NCBI GenBank assembly: GCA_016215025.1
Contig: JACRMI010000054.1
Span: 25,119-89,118 of the forward strand
From: Chloroflexota bacterium
Lineage (GTDB): Bacteria > Chloroflexota > Anaerolineae > UBA4142
Length of the DNA: 64,000 nucleotides
Direction of reading: 5' to 3'
In this document: positions 54,528 to 63,109 of the stretch, in pieces
Layout: every line of letters begins with the position of its first letter
Position numbering within the stretch: the first letter of the stretch is position 1
The notes under the pieces: model-generated
Told to the model about the DNA's origin: nothing
The model's database searches: none
The model's input: the letters and a program-made list of their open reading frames with translations, nothing else
Made by a program: the position numbers and the translations under genes

Positions 54528-54606
54528 CAGTATTCAGCAACCAGCATTCAATCTGAATACTGAATACTGGTTACTGTTCACTGATTACTGTTCACTGATA
54601 ACTGAG
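54528..54606. repeat. Inverted period-7 arrays between GltD-like and cytochrome b6 genes
   Basis: CAG recurs every 7 bases at 54528, 54535 and 54542 (CAA at 54549). CTG then recurs every 7 bases at 54553, 54560, 54567, 54574, 54581, 54588, 54595 and 54602, with units such as CTGAATA, CTGTTCA and CTGATTA. CAGTATTCAG at 54528-54537 is complementary to 54553-54562 and to 54560-54569. The array runs into the 3' end of the GltD-like gene and encodes its last few residues. Confidence 0.9.
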
Positions 54607-56589
54607 TACTTCTTTAAACCGGAACGCTTCCATGGTGATCGCGCCGGTGGGGCAACGCTTGGCGCACAACGCGCAGCGCGTGCAGGTCGCATCATCTTTA
54701 ATCATCGCAGCAACCGATGCGCTTGCCGGTTGTTGAGCGACCATGTTTTTGACGACTTGTACCAACTTAGCGTCGCCCGCCATTTCGTCCAGTCGAACAA
54801 TCTTCAAACAATTCCAGGGACACACATCAACGCAGCCGTTGCACAGAATACATTTCGCGCCGTCAAACACCGTATTGACACTGCATTCCAAGCAGCGCGC
54901 GCCCTGCTCCACTGCTTGCCCCGCCGAATAACCCAACTCGATCACGGAGACTCCAGTGCGCCGATCCACGGGCAAGCCCGGCACATGCGTGCGCGCGAGT
55001 TTTGTCCAATCGCGCGGCATTTGGTGCTTGGGCAAATCGGTCCATTCCGTAACCACGGTGGTTTCGAGTGAACGTCCCTGAATGCATTGTTCGATGCCGA
55101 GTGCGGCAATATGTCCATCGCGGACCGCGTTAATAATGAGGCGTGGACCATACGCCACATCGCCGCCCGCAAAAACGTTGGGCGCAGATGTTTGACCGGT
55201 TTCTTGATTGATTTCGACGAGACCGCGTGGCGAAATGCGCACGCCTTCTTCACCACCCAACGCAGCAAGGTCCGCCGATTGTCCAATCGCGAGAATGATC
55301 GTGTCACATTCCCACACGCGTTCTGTGCCTGGTTTGAATTTCGGATTAAAGCGCCGATTTTCGTCAAAGACCGATGCCACATCGATCACTTCAAGCCCGG
55401 TGACCTTGCCATCCTTGCCGAGAATTTTGCTGGGACCAAAGCGTGGGAAAATCTGAATGCCTTCTTCCAACGCTTCTTCGACTTCAAAGCGCGAGGCGGG
55501 CAATTCTTCCCAGGATTCGAGCGCGATCATCTTGACATCGGCAACGCCGAGCCGCAATGCCGTGCGCGCAACATCCAACGCCTCGTGGACCGCGTCGGAT
55601 TCTTCTTCCTCGCGTGCCACCGTATCGCGCATCGCCGATTGTTGCTCGGCAGTAACTTGGCCTAGACGCAGCGCCGTGCGCGCCGCATCCATCGCCACAT
55701 CACCCCCGCCGACGACAAGGACGCGCTTGCCGAGTTTGACTTTGTAACCCAGGTTATAGTTCAGCAATAGATCGACGGCTGTCATCACGCCGTCGAGCGT
55801 TGCGCCTTCGACGTTGAGCCAACGACCTTGCATGAGTCCCAAGCCCAAATAGACGGCATCGAAATCGCGCCGCAATTTTCCGAGCGTAATGTCTTTGCCT
55901 AATGAGGTATTGTATTTGACCTCGACTCCCAGATCGAGAATCGATTGAATTTCCAAATCCATTGCTTGCTGATCGATGCGATAAACGGGCACGCCATAAC
56001 GAACCATACCGCCGAGTTTCGGTCCCGCTTCAAAGATCGTCACCTTGTGACCCAACACCGCCAAATCGTGCGCGGCTGCCAATGAGGATGGTCCTGCGCC
56101 GATGACGGCAACGCGTCCAATTTTTCGCTTGGGCGTGGCGGCGAGCGCCTGCAAATTTTCACGCGACCAACGCGCCGTCGAGAAAATTTTCTCGGCTCCC
56201 AAACCCGGGTACGTCATACCGTTGGAGGGTATCGCCGGAATCGATTCGTCACTAGATCCCATGCGTCCCGGCAAATGTTGCGCTGCTTCGGGACCATAGC
56301 GTTCGGTCAACACGCGTTTGAGTGGACGGATCGCCACTGGTTCTCGATCTGGACCGACCGAGCCGCGGCGGCACGCTTTTTCACAGGGCGCACCGCAGAT
56401 GCGACCGCAGATCGTCGATAGCGGATTCGGATCGTGCGCGATTTTGTAACCCGTTTCCAGATCACCGCGCGCGATTGCCGTTACATACGCCCGCGCATCG
56501 GTTTGCACCGGACACGCGGCTTGACACTTGACCATCTTGCGCCAGTGATCGGTATCAGGTATCGTGACGTTATATTTTTCTTCAGCCAT
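54592..56589 (-). CDS. GltD-like FAD/NAD(P) oxidoreductase with N- and C-terminal [4Fe-4S] modules
   Basis: A 665-aa soluble flavoprotein. Residues about 15-95 form the GltD-type double [4Fe-4S] domain (CQAACPVQTDARAYV, CGRICGAPCEKACRRG). The core has an FAD Rossmann motif VIGAGPSSLAAAHDL (about 165), an NAD(P) Rossmann motif VVGGGDVAMDAARTALRLG (about 290) and AIGQSADL. A C-terminal ferredoxin domain (about 575-660) has CILCNGCVDVCPWNC and CTRCALCAKRCP. Glutamate synthase large-subunit genes are absent, and the gene lies inside a cytochrome bc/ba3 operon, so electron transfer between NAD(P)H or ferredoxin and the membrane complex is the likely job (inference). Confidence 0.88.
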   Translation of the reverse strand: MAEEKYNVTIPDTDHWRKMVKCQAACPVQTDARAYVTAIARGDLETGYKIAHDPNPLSTICGRICGAPCEKACRRGSVGPDREPVAIRPLKRVLTERYGPEAAQHLPGRMGSSDESIPAIPSNGMTYPGLGAEKIFSTARWSRENLQALAATPKRKIGRVAVIGAGPSSLAAAHDLAVLGHKVTIFEAGPKLGGMVRYGVPVYRIDQQAMDLEIQSILDLGVEVKYNTSLGKDITLGKLRRDFDAVYLGLGLMQGRWLNVEGATLDGVMTAVDLLLNYNLGYKVKLGKRVLVVGGGDVAMDAARTALRLGQVTAEQQSAMRDTVAREEEESDAVHEALDVARTALRLGVADVKMIALESWEELPASRFEVEEALEEGIQIFPRFGPSKILGKDGKVTGLEVIDVASVFDENRRFNPKFKPGTERVWECDTIILAIGQSADLAALGGEEGVRISPRGLVEINQETGQTSAPNVFAGGDVAYGPRLIINAVRDGHIAALGIEQCIQGRSLETTVVTEWTDLPKHQMPRDWTKLARTHVPGLPVDRRTGVSVIELGYSAGQAVEQGARCLECSVNTVFDGAKCILCNGCVDVCPWNCLKIVRLDEMAGDAKLVQVVKNMVAQQPASASVAAMIKDDATCTRCALCAKRCPTGAITMEAFRFKEVLSYQ

Positions 56590-56674
56590 TCACGCACTCC
56601 AAGGGACAAGTGTCGCGTGACAGGTGACGTGATTTATCTCGCCACACGTCACTTGCCACTCGTCGCATTCCGTT

Positions 56675-57088
56675 TTACTTTTCGCTCAAAATGTACGCAA
56701 TCAGGTCGTTCATTTGTTGGGGCGTGAGGTCTTTTTCCCAGAATTGGTACATGTCACCCTTGTTGAATCCCTCGACGACGTACGCATCGGGCTTGACAAT
56801 CGATTCGCGAACGTACGCTTCCGCAGACATGCCGGGCACGCGCGAAGCCGCCCGAGTACCGGTGCCTTTGGTGTACGGCGCTTTTTCAGCTTTGCCGCCC
56901 GATTCGTCGTAAACGTGGCACGAAACGCAACCCTCAGTCGATTTGGGACCGAGCGTTTTTTGATTGTAGAGACCTTTGCCGCGCGCTACATCACCGGGAC
57001 CAGCCGCAGTTGAACCACCGCCGCTGCACGCGGCCAATGCCATCATCGATACGAGACCGAGTAGGACAAGGACAAGAATTTTTCGCAT
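56675..57088 (-). CDS. Small monoheme cytochrome c lipoprotein
   Basis: A 137-aa lipoprotein (lipobox LAAC, Cys about 21) with one class I heme site CVSCH and a likely distal Met in GDMYQFW. It ends in the conserved NDLIAYI helix. It lies between the ba3 oxidase subunit I gene and the bc-complex genes and is the probable electron carrier from the bc complex to the oxidase. A good AGGAAAC site lies upstream. The 85-base gap after it holds an imperfect inverted repeat (GTGAC-rich). Confidence 0.9.
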   Translation of the reverse strand: MRKILVLVLLGLVSMMALAACSGGGSTAAGPGDVARGKGLYNQKTLGPKSTEGCVSCHVYDESGGKAEKAPYTKGTGTRAASRVPGMSAEAYVRESIVKPDAYVVEGFNKGDMYQFWEKDLTPQQMNDLIAYILSEK

Positions 57089-57183
57089 TTTTTTTGTTTC
57101 CTTTCTGTTTTTGGATTTCGAATGAATAGAAGATTGCGAGATTCTGGGGAGCGAGGCTTGGCTAGAATGAACAAGTTCAAAGA

Positions 57184-57266
57184 GCCTCGCCCCCAGCGAC
57201 GATGTGGACTCTGAGGACGAAACGGATGATGAAAGAGTCCGATGAGGTCTCGTCCCCAGCGACGAT
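57184..57266. repeat. Two 20-base direct repeats upstream of the cytochrome c lipoprotein gene
   Basis: 57184-57203 and 57247-57266 agree at 18 of 20 positions (CCCCAGCGACGAT core), 63 bases apart, in the 217-base gap between the oxidase subunit I stop and the cytochrome gene. A small hairpin (CGTTCC/GGAACG, 57271-57288) lies just after the oxidase stop on the minus strand. No ORF is seen. Regulatory use is possible but unproven. Confidence 0.6.
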
Positions 57267-57305
57267 GATTCGTTCCACGAAGGGAACGCTACGATGTGCC
57301 AATCT

Positions 57306-58967
57306 TTACCAAACCTGGAACCCAGGTGAGACCATTTTCAAATTAACCAATAGTTCGAACAACGCCGGACCATACGCAACGACAACCAACACAACTGCAC
57401 CCACAAGCCACGGCGTCCAGTTTTGCAACCAATTCGGCATCACTTCGGTTTTGAGCGGTTCAGCAACCGGCATTTCGACCTTGGCAGATTCCTTTGACAA
57501 AGCCGTCTTGACCATCACGACTACAAAGACGATGAAGGAGACAAAGAGGATCACGCCACCCACACCCACCATAATCGTCGCGAGTCGCCATTCGGAGGTG
57601 CCATAGTTTTCCGTTGCCACGCCAAGCATCGTGCGGCGTGGTGCGCCAAGCAAACCAAGCCAGTGCAAGCCGCGCGAAAAGATCAACATGCCGACGAACC
57701 AAATCCAACCCTGCCAGACTGCCCACTTGCGTCCCCACAATGCCTTGCCGGTCAAGTGCGGCAACAGCCAGTAGAGGATGCCCATGAAAGACAACGTTAC
57801 CGCGGTTCCAACGGTCAAGTGAAAGTGACCGGGGACCCAGGCAGTGTTGTGAACGACCAAGTTCAAGTCGTACGAGGCATTGACCAAGCCACTGATACCA
57901 CCAATCGCAAAGACGATCATTGCGAGATTCTGCGCCGTATACGACGGATCGCCCCAGGGCAAATTCTTGATCCACCCGAGCAAGCCCTTGCCACCGTTTG
58001 CGCGTCCGCCGATTTCGAGCGAGGCAACCACGTTGAACGCGGTCAACATGCTGGGGAAGAAAACGGCGTAAGTCAGAATGGCGTGCAAAAACTTGTAAGC
58101 CTCAGGCACGCCTGGGTCGGCGTACTGATGATGGAATCCAAGCGGGACCGAGAGCAAGAGGAAGAGCCAGAACGACAAGCGTGCGAGTGGTTCGCTAAAG
58201 AGTCTGCCGCCCGCTTGCTTGGGCATCATACCGTACCACGAAACGTAGGCGGGCAACAACCAAAAGTAGACGAGCGGATGACCGGTGAACCAGAACAGCG
58301 TGCGCGCCAATTGCGGATCAATGCCCGAAACCAAGCCCATCGACCAGGGCAAGATCAAGACGAGCACTTCGGCCGCAATACCAAGCGTGCAGATTTGCCA
58401 GAGCACCACGGTGATGAGCGAACCAAACGCCATGAATGGCGTCGTGGCGCCCTTGTTCTCTTTGCGCCAAGCGGCATACGTGGTAAGAACGCTCCAACCG
58501 CAGACCCAGCTACCAACGACGACGAGCGTCAAGCCAAGATAGAAATACCACGGTCCTTGGAGCGGAGGATAGAACGTGTAAAGCACGGAGGCGAGGTTGA
58601 GGAGCAATGGAATCGCCGCCAACACCAAGCCGATCACCATGATGATGAACCCTGCCCAGGAAAGCTGCGGGACGACAAGCGGCTTGTTCAGGCTCTTGAC
58701 CGTGACATAGGTCAAAAAGCCAGTGATGAAGAAGGTGGTCCAGACCAGAGCATTCAAGATACCGTGCAGCGTCAAGCCCTGGTAGTACGATTGCAACCCG
58801 ACCGCCTGCAACTGAGGATAAAAGCTGATCCCCATGTGTTCGAGACCTTGCAGTGGTCCAAACAACGTACCGATAGTCAACGCGACGATGGCAATGAAAA
58901 TGTGCCAAAGCGTCAACGTCTTTTCGGTTTTGAATTCGTAAACTGGTTGTGCTTTAGTAGCAACCAT
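57306..58967 (-). CDS. ba3-type (B-family) heme-copper oxidase subunit I
   Basis: A 553-aa terminal oxidase catalytic subunit with about 13 helices. B-family marks: [10 protein letters not shown] (low-spin heme His), [21 protein letters not shown] (CuB His-Tyr), [10 protein letters not shown] and the heme ligands in [11 protein letters not shown]. It lacks the D-channel residues of A-type enzymes. The family is noted for high oxygen affinity. It follows ctaB and precedes the cytochrome c lipoprotein gene. Whether the high-spin heme is a or o cannot be told; heme O synthase is encoded next to it. Confidence 0.93.
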   Translation of the reverse strand: MVATKAQPVYEFKTEKTLTLWHIFIAIVALTIGTLFGPLQGLEHMGISFYPQLQAVGLQSYYQGLTLHGILNALVWTTFFITGFLTYVTVKSLNKPLVVPQLSWAGFIIMVIGLVLAAIPLLLNLASVLYTFYPPLQGPWYFYLGLTLVVVGSWVCGWSVLTTYAAWRKENKGATTPFMAFGSLITVVLWQICTLGIAAEVLVLILPWSMGLVSGIDPQLARTLFWFTGHPLVYFWLLPAYVSWYGMMPKQAGGRLFSEPLARLSFWLFLLLSVPLGFHHQYADPGVPEAYKFLHAILTYAVFFPSMLTAFNVVASLEIGGRANGGKGLLGWIKNLPWGDPSYTAQNLAMIVFAIGGISGLVNASYDLNLVVHNTAWVPGHFHLTVGTAVTLSFMGILYWLLPHLTGKALWGRKWAVWQGWIWFVGMLIFSRGLHWLGLLGAPRRTMLGVATENYGTSEWRLATIMVGVGGVILFVSFIVFVVVMVKTALSKESAKVEMPVAEPLKTEVMPNWLQNWTPWLVGAVVLVVVAYGPALFELLVNLKMVSPGFQVW

Positions 58968-58997
58968 GTTTATCTCCTTGAATCGAGAAATCAGAAC

Positions 58998-59909
58998 CTA
59001 GAACAAAATGCGAACGTAGATCACAAGCAAGACAACGCCGAGATAAATATTCGATGCGCGAAACAGCCGCAATGCTTGCACTTTTTCCGGCGTCGCAATC
59101 AAGCGAACAGTATGCCAACCCAGCCAAACCGTAAACACTGCGACGGGAATCAAGTACAGCCAGCCGAGCGCCGAATCGACACCCAGTAATACAGCGCTGA
59201 GCGCCGTTGTGCCTGAATGCAAGGCAATCCACCACGCGGAGGCGCGGGGACTGCTCACAACCGGCAGCATTGGCACACGCGCGCGAGCATAATCTTCACG
59301 ATACGCCAGAGCCAAGCTCCAAAAATGAATCGGAGTCCAAGCAAAAACGAGGAGCGCAAGACTGATCGCAGAGGGATGCGACCAATTTCCCACAGCAGCA
59401 CTTCCACTCAACACTGCGCAACTGCCCGCCGCGCCGCCCAACACAATGTTGAGCAACGTGCGCGGCTTGAGCCACAGCGTGTAGATGCCAACATAGATCA
59501 GCGCGCCACAAGCCAGAAAAAACGCCAACGTGCGATTGACCGGCAAAGCGATCAGGATAGCCGTCACCACCAAACCGACGCTGACGAACAGCACCCAATT
59601 GATGCGCGATACACTTCCCATCGCCAGCGGACGCCGGCGGGTGCGCTGCATCATCGTATCCTGTCCACGTTCGATGTACTGGTTAACTGCCGATGCACCC
59701 GCCGACGACATGACGCCGGTGATGATCAGCAAGACCATCGCACCCAGGGAAACTTGCCCATCTGCCGCCAACAATGCGCCCCCAATGGACGCCAACACGA
59801 GCAATGCCACCGAACGCAGTTTGAACAGCACGATAATCGTGCCGAGCGCGGATCGAATACTCGATTCGTTTAGAGGTGACAGAGGTGATGCGGCGTTTTT
59901 GGCTTGCAT
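58998..59909 (-). CDS. ctaB: Protoheme IX farnesyltransferase (heme O synthase)
   Basis: A 303-aa UbiA-superfamily prenyltransferase with about nine helices that farnesylates heme b to heme O. The two Asp-rich sites are visible as NQYIERGQDTMMQRTRRRPL and YREDYARARVPMLP. It is encoded between ba3 subunits II and I, starting 3 bases after the subunit II stop, so it is dedicated to this oxidase or shared with the caa3 enzyme. No ctaA is in the window. Confidence 0.93.
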   Translation of the reverse strand: MQAKNAASPLSPLNESSIRSALGTIIVLFKLRSVALLVLASIGGALLAADGQVSLGAMVLLIITGVMSSAGASAVNQYIERGQDTMMQRTRRRPLAMGSVSRINWVLFVSVGLVVTAILIALPVNRTLAFFLACGALIYVGIYTLWLKPRTLLNIVLGGAAGSCAVLSGSAAVGNWSHPSAISLALLVFAWTPIHFWSLALAYREDYARARVPMLPVVSSPRASAWWIALHSGTTALSAVLLGVDSALGWLYLIPVAVFTVWLGWHTVRLIATPEKVQALRLFRASNIYLGVVLLVIYVRILF

Positions 59910-59912
59910 AAG

Positions 59913-60389
59913 TTATTCCACAGTGATCGTGCCAAACATGTTTTGGTGTCCAACGCCGCAGTATTCATCGCAAATGAATGGATACTGTCCTTTTGTCGTA
60001 AAGGTGATCGTCACCTTGGACACCTGCCCCGGTAGAACCTGCAAGTTCGCGTTCGTGCCGGCGATCTTGAAACCATGCTGAACATCCGCGCTTGTCACAT
60101 AGAACGTGACCGTCGAACCGACCGGCACGTTCAGCTTCTCAGGACGAAACTTCCACGGATTGGCTTCCGCGCGGACGTACGCTTCATACTTGCCAGGTGC
60201 GAGTTGGCGCAGACCAGGATTGGCAAAGTTGCCAGTCTTGGCAACCGTGTTCGGGTCCACGCGCGCTTCCGGCGATGGAACCTTAAAGCCAAGCACAAAA
60301 CCGGAGACCGCAATCGCAACGGCGAAAACGGCTAGCATGGCGATACTCAAACCAATCCACCAGCGTTCGTAGGTGTTGACATGAATCAT
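59913..60389 (-). CDS. ba3-type oxidase subunit II (CuA)
   Basis: A 158-aa subunit II with a single N-terminal helix (about 12-34), as in ba3 enzymes, and a cupredoxin domain. CuA ligands: His in DVQHGFKI and CDEYCGVGHQNM (two Cys, His, Met). ATG 60389 has AGGGAGG upstream and overlaps the stop of the short subunit IIa gene by ATGA; the longer frame to 60434 is the overlap read through. Confidence 0.93.
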   Translation of the reverse strand: MIHVNTYERWWIGLSIAMLAVFAVAIAVSGFVLGFKVPSPEARVDPNTVAKTGNFANPGLRQLAPGKYEAYVRAEANPWKFRPEKLNVPVGSTVTFYVTSADVQHGFKIAGTNANLQVLPGQVSKVTITFTTKGQYPFICDEYCGVGHQNMFGTITVE

Positions 60390-60502
60390 CGCGTCGTACC
60401 TCCCTGAAGCAGTGTCACGTAAACCCAGCTCCACAAAATGATAATCGTCAGCATGTAGAGCAAGGTCATCGCCAGTGCGCCTTTAGGTTGTTCTTCTTTC
60501 AT
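60386..60502 (-). CDS. ba3-type oxidase subunit IIa (short single-helix subunit)
   Basis: A 38-aa ORF preceded by GGAAAGGAG. It encodes a charged start (MKEEQPKGAL), one hydrophobic helix (MTLLYMLTIIILWSWVYV) and a short polar tail. Its stop overlaps the subunit II start (ATGA). Size, helix, the PKGAL entry motif and position immediately before subunit II match the third subunit (IIa, CbaD) of Thermus-type ba3 oxidases, which completes the helix missing from subunit II. Commonly missed by gene callers because of its size. Confidence 0.85.
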   Translation of the reverse strand: MKEEQPKGALAMTLLYMLTIIILWSWVYVTLLQGGTTR

Positions 60503-60636
60503 CGCTACTCCTTTCCCCATTGGGATGTTGGTGGGCATCGTAGCCCGCTGAACCGAAACATCGACGTTGATTTGTTCGATAACCCCGCCTCCTTTACGCT
60601 TTGGTTTGTTCGGCGCAATAAATCGCGCTCTAGCAA

Positions 60637-61065
60637 CTATCGAATTTCAATATCAATCGTTTTATCGCCTGCTTTAGCAAAGGTGAGCGTGGCTTGAACT
60701 TTGACCCCGGGATCCAGCGCAACTTTTTTGCTCATGCACATGACGTGCAACCCGCCGGCTTTTAGCTCGACTGAGCCGCCCGCCGGAACTTCGATCTTGC
60801 CGCCGGTCACAGGACGCATTCCCATCACGCCATCGGCACCCATGAATGATTCGTGCAATTCCGTCATGGCGCACGCGCTCGTCTTGACAGCGGTGAGTTG
60901 ATCGGCTTGCGCGCCGGGATTTCGGATGGTCATGTAGAACGCACTGTTCATCGTCGCCTGGGGAACTGAGCGCCCCCATGCGCCTTCGATCGATACTCCG
61001 CCAGAAGGAACGCAAGCTGCCAAAAGCAAGACTGCCAAAATAACGAACACCATCGATTTTTTCAT
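60637..61065 (-). CDS. PCuAC periplasmic copper chaperone, lipoprotein
   Basis: A 142-aa copper(I) chaperone delivering copper to CuA with SCO. It has a lipobox LLAAC (Cys about 18), the PCuAC pattern of a His followed by Met residues (ELHESFMG...MGMRPV) and the C-terminal GGLHVMCM that completes the H-M-H-M site. It lies between SCO and the ba3 subunit genes. A 134-base gap to subunit IIa holds no ORF and may include an internal promoter. Confidence 0.92.
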   Translation of the reverse strand: MKKSMVFVILAVLLLAACVPSGGVSIEGAWGRSVPQATMNSAFYMTIRNPGAQADQLTAVKTSACAMTELHESFMGADGVMGMRPVTGGKIEVPAGGSVELKAGGLHVMCMSKKVALDPGVKVQATLTFAKAGDKTIDIEIR

Positions 61066-61069
61066 TTTC

Positions 61070-61708
61070 CTACCTTTTCATGAGATATTGTAAATCGGAA
61101 GCAATCTCTTCCGCTTTAGCACCAAAGGGGAAAATCGCGCGCAACTTGCCACTTGCATCGACGAGCATCACGGTCGCAGTATGATTCACGAGATAACCCA
61201 TAGCGGATTCTTCCGGCGCGCGCTCGAAGAACACGCCATACATCGATGCGACCTGCGCGATTTCGTCCGGTGTGCCGGTGAGCGCCATAAAGCTTGAATC
61301 GAAATGGGTTACGTATTCGGCGAGTAACGTGGGCGTATCGCGCTCTGGATCGACCGTAATCATGATGACTTGCAGTTGATCGGCGTTGCGTCCCAGGAGC
61401 TTGCGCGCCGTGTGTAACACGGCCAGCGTGGTCGGACACACATCAGGACAGGTGGTATAGCCGAAATACAACATGACGAACTGTCCACGAAAATCGGTGA
61501 GCGAAACGCGCTTGCCCATCGGATCGGTCAAGGTAAAGTTCTTGGCAGGTTCGGTCGATTGCAAGGTCATGCCGTGAAATTGGTACGGCGTCAAGAACGT
61601 GAGCACTCCCCAGATGACCAGAGCAGCGAGCACCAGCCCCAAGCCTGCGCCGGCAACCATGTGCCAGGGAATGTTATGATTTTTTGAAAGAGTGGGTGAT
61701 TTGAGCAT
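61070..61708 (-). CDS. SCO1/SenC-family copper chaperone
   Basis: A 212-aa SCO protein with one N-terminal helix and an intact copper site: CPDVC in FGYTTCPDVCP and the distal His in YLVNHTATVML. Also DPERDTP, typical of the family. It follows the degenerate SCO-like gene and precedes PCuAC by 4 bases, the usual pair for CuA assembly. ATG 61708 is taken; a TTG at 61726 would add six residues. Confidence 0.9.
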   Translation of the reverse strand: MLKSPTLSKNHNIPWHMVAGAGLGLVLAALVIWGVLTFLTPYQFHGMTLQSTEPAKNFTLTDPMGKRVSLTDFRGQFVMLYFGYTTCPDVCPTTLAVLHTARKLLGRNADQLQVIMITVDPERDTPTLLAEYVTHFDSSFMALTGTPDEIAQVASMYGVFFERAPEESAMGYLVNHTATVMLVDASGKLRAIFPFGAKAEEIASDLQYLMKR

Positions 61709-61727
61709 GGTTAGATTATTGTCCAAC

Positions 61728-61848
61728 TGTCATTTCTCGCTTCGCTCGAAATCTCACTTTCGGAATGAGATTTCTCCTAGCGATCCTTCGACTCGCTTCG
61801 CGTCTCCACTTCGTTCTAATTCCGCTCAGGACGCTCGTCGAAATGACA
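61728..61848. repeat. Dispersed inverted repeat with TGTCATTTC ends
   Basis: Ends 61728-61736 and 61840-61848 are perfectly complementary. The interior holds nested TCGCTTCG stems, AATGAGATTTC and CGCTCAGGACG, the latter shared with the element in the fusion gene at 49345-49431. No ORF. It separates the two SCO-type genes. Confidence 0.75.
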
Positions 61849-61855
61849 CAAGGCA

Positions 61856-62557
61856 TCACGGCGGATAGCAGAGAAACAAATGCGCTGCTTCGTACGCGTA
61901 TTTGCCGACGCCAGTACTATTTTTTATCTCTTGCACGATCACTCCCAGATCGCGGATGATGCGCTCCGAAGTTGGCAATTGGTGGCGATAGATCGCGCGA
62001 ACAATTCCCCAGCCGTCGACCAACACAAAGACCGGATCAAAATCGAATGTTCCGCTGGCATTGGGAGCATAGTAAACATTGAACCCGTCGCCAATCACGT
62101 ATTTGACGCGGTTTGCATCGCCGGTCAGAAACCGCCAGCGTGCGGTATCGGCCTCCAGCTCTTTTGCATACGCGCGCAACGTATCGGGCTTGTCGAGTTC
62201 GGAATCGAACAAGATGGTCACGAGCGTGATGGTCACACCATCGGTTATCACACTACTCAGTTGATTTTGCACGCCCCGCATGATCGGACTGGTTTGCGCG
62301 CATGGTGCTTGACAGCGCGTGTAGGTAAAATTGTAAAGAACGATTTGCCCACGCAGGTCTTCGTTCGTGAGCGAGTGACCGTCTTGATCGGTCAGCGCAA
62401 AGCCGGGAGCAAGCGTGATGCGCGGCAAAACTTGAATGGGTCGAAGGGTAGCAAAAGCAATGATGCCAGCGGCGACGAGTGCGATCGCGCCGTAAAAAAG
62501 CCACGACCACTTGTAGGTTCTAACTTGGGGGAGCCGACCAGCACCTTGCGCTATCAC
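61856..62557 (-). CDS. Degenerate SCO-like protein
   Basis: A 233-aa membrane-anchored thioredoxin-fold protein (helix about 18-40). The Cys pair of the SCO site survives as CQAPC (NFTYTRCQAPC), but the conserved His is replaced: the position corresponding to xHSxxxFLVD reads FDFDPVFVLVD. It may therefore not bind copper like SCO and could be a thiol-disulfide protein for CuA cysteines. GTG start overlaps the stop of the upstream receiver gene. A second, normal SCO follows. Confidence 0.8.
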   Translation of the reverse strand: MIAQGAGRLPQVRTYKWSWLFYGAIALVAAGIIAFATLRPIQVLPRITLAPGFALTDQDGHSLTNEDLRGQIVLYNFTYTRCQAPCAQTSPIMRGVQNQLSSVITDGVTITLVTILFDSELDKPDTLRAYAKELEADTARWRFLTGDANRVKYVIGDGFNVYYAPNASGTFDFDPVFVLVDGWGIVRAIYRHQLPTSERIIRDLGVIVQEIKNSTGVGKYAYEAAHLFLCYPP

Positions 62558-62928
62558 GAAACAGTTCCTTCTGGATTCGGACGAGTCGGGTGGGTCCGCA
62601 ACATGGAGAGCAAATCTTCGGGCGTTGCGTCTTCCACACGCTGGCGATGGTAAACGATCATGCGACTGCCGCTCAACGTGAGAAAAATAACCTGACGTTC
62701 TGCCTGATTGCCGACGAGAAGATTCACCACCTCGGCGTCTTGCAAACCCGGCTCATCGTTATCGATGATGATCGTATCGGGCTGATGGTCTTGCATGAGA
62801 GGCAGCGCATCTTCCAATTCGCGGGAACGGGCCACCACGACGAGGTTGCCATCTTCTTGGAGGATGCGTTCGATTCCTTCAGCAAAAAGCGGATGGCTAG
62901 ATATGATGAGCACACGACGGTCTGACAC
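62554..62928 (-). CDS. Degenerate receiver-domain protein at the head of the ba3 operon
   Basis: A 124-aa receiver fold with no output domain. GTG 62928 has GGAGG upstream and gives the start SDRRVLIISSHPLFAEGI. The acidic pair expected after the first strand reads SSH, an Asp is kept in IIIDNDEP, and the usual Lys is not found. It may not be phosphorylated in the standard way. It overlaps the SCO-like gene (GTGA), so it is co-translated with the oxidase assembly genes and might be a redox- or contact-regulated switch (inference). Confidence 0.75.
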   Translation of the reverse strand: MSDRRVLIISSHPLFAEGIERILQEDGNLVVVARSRELEDALPLMQDHQPDTIIIDNDEPGLQDAEVVNLLVGNQAERQVIFLTLSGSRMIVYHRQRVEDATPEDLLSMLRTHPTRPNPEGTVS

Positions 62929-63042
62929 AAATCCTCCAAGATGTAATGTGCGTATCGTCACACCAACGTTCGTTCACCATTGGGATTGTAACAGACGGAA
63001 CAAGGATTGTCGTCACGCCGAGGGATGATTCTGAAAAACAAA

Positions 63043-63067
63043 AAGAGTGACCGAAATAGTCACTCTT
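63043..63067 (-). terminator. Rho-independent terminator of the CPBP gene
   Basis: On the minus strand a perfect 9-base stem (63059-63067 with 63043-63051) with a 7-base loop is followed by TTTGTTTTT (63034-63042). It lies 43 bases after the stop of the gene at 63110-63847 and points the right way. Confidence 0.8.
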
Positions 63068-63109
63068 GATAGAGAAAAGGATTAGCCGAGAGCGGGGAAA
63101 GGATTAACC

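Noticed and set aside
57663..59189. A 508-aa open frame on the plus strand opposite the ba3 subunit I gene.
   Set aside because: It is fully antisense to a well-conserved oxidase gene, is rich in charged residues and shows no domain. It is a composition shadow.
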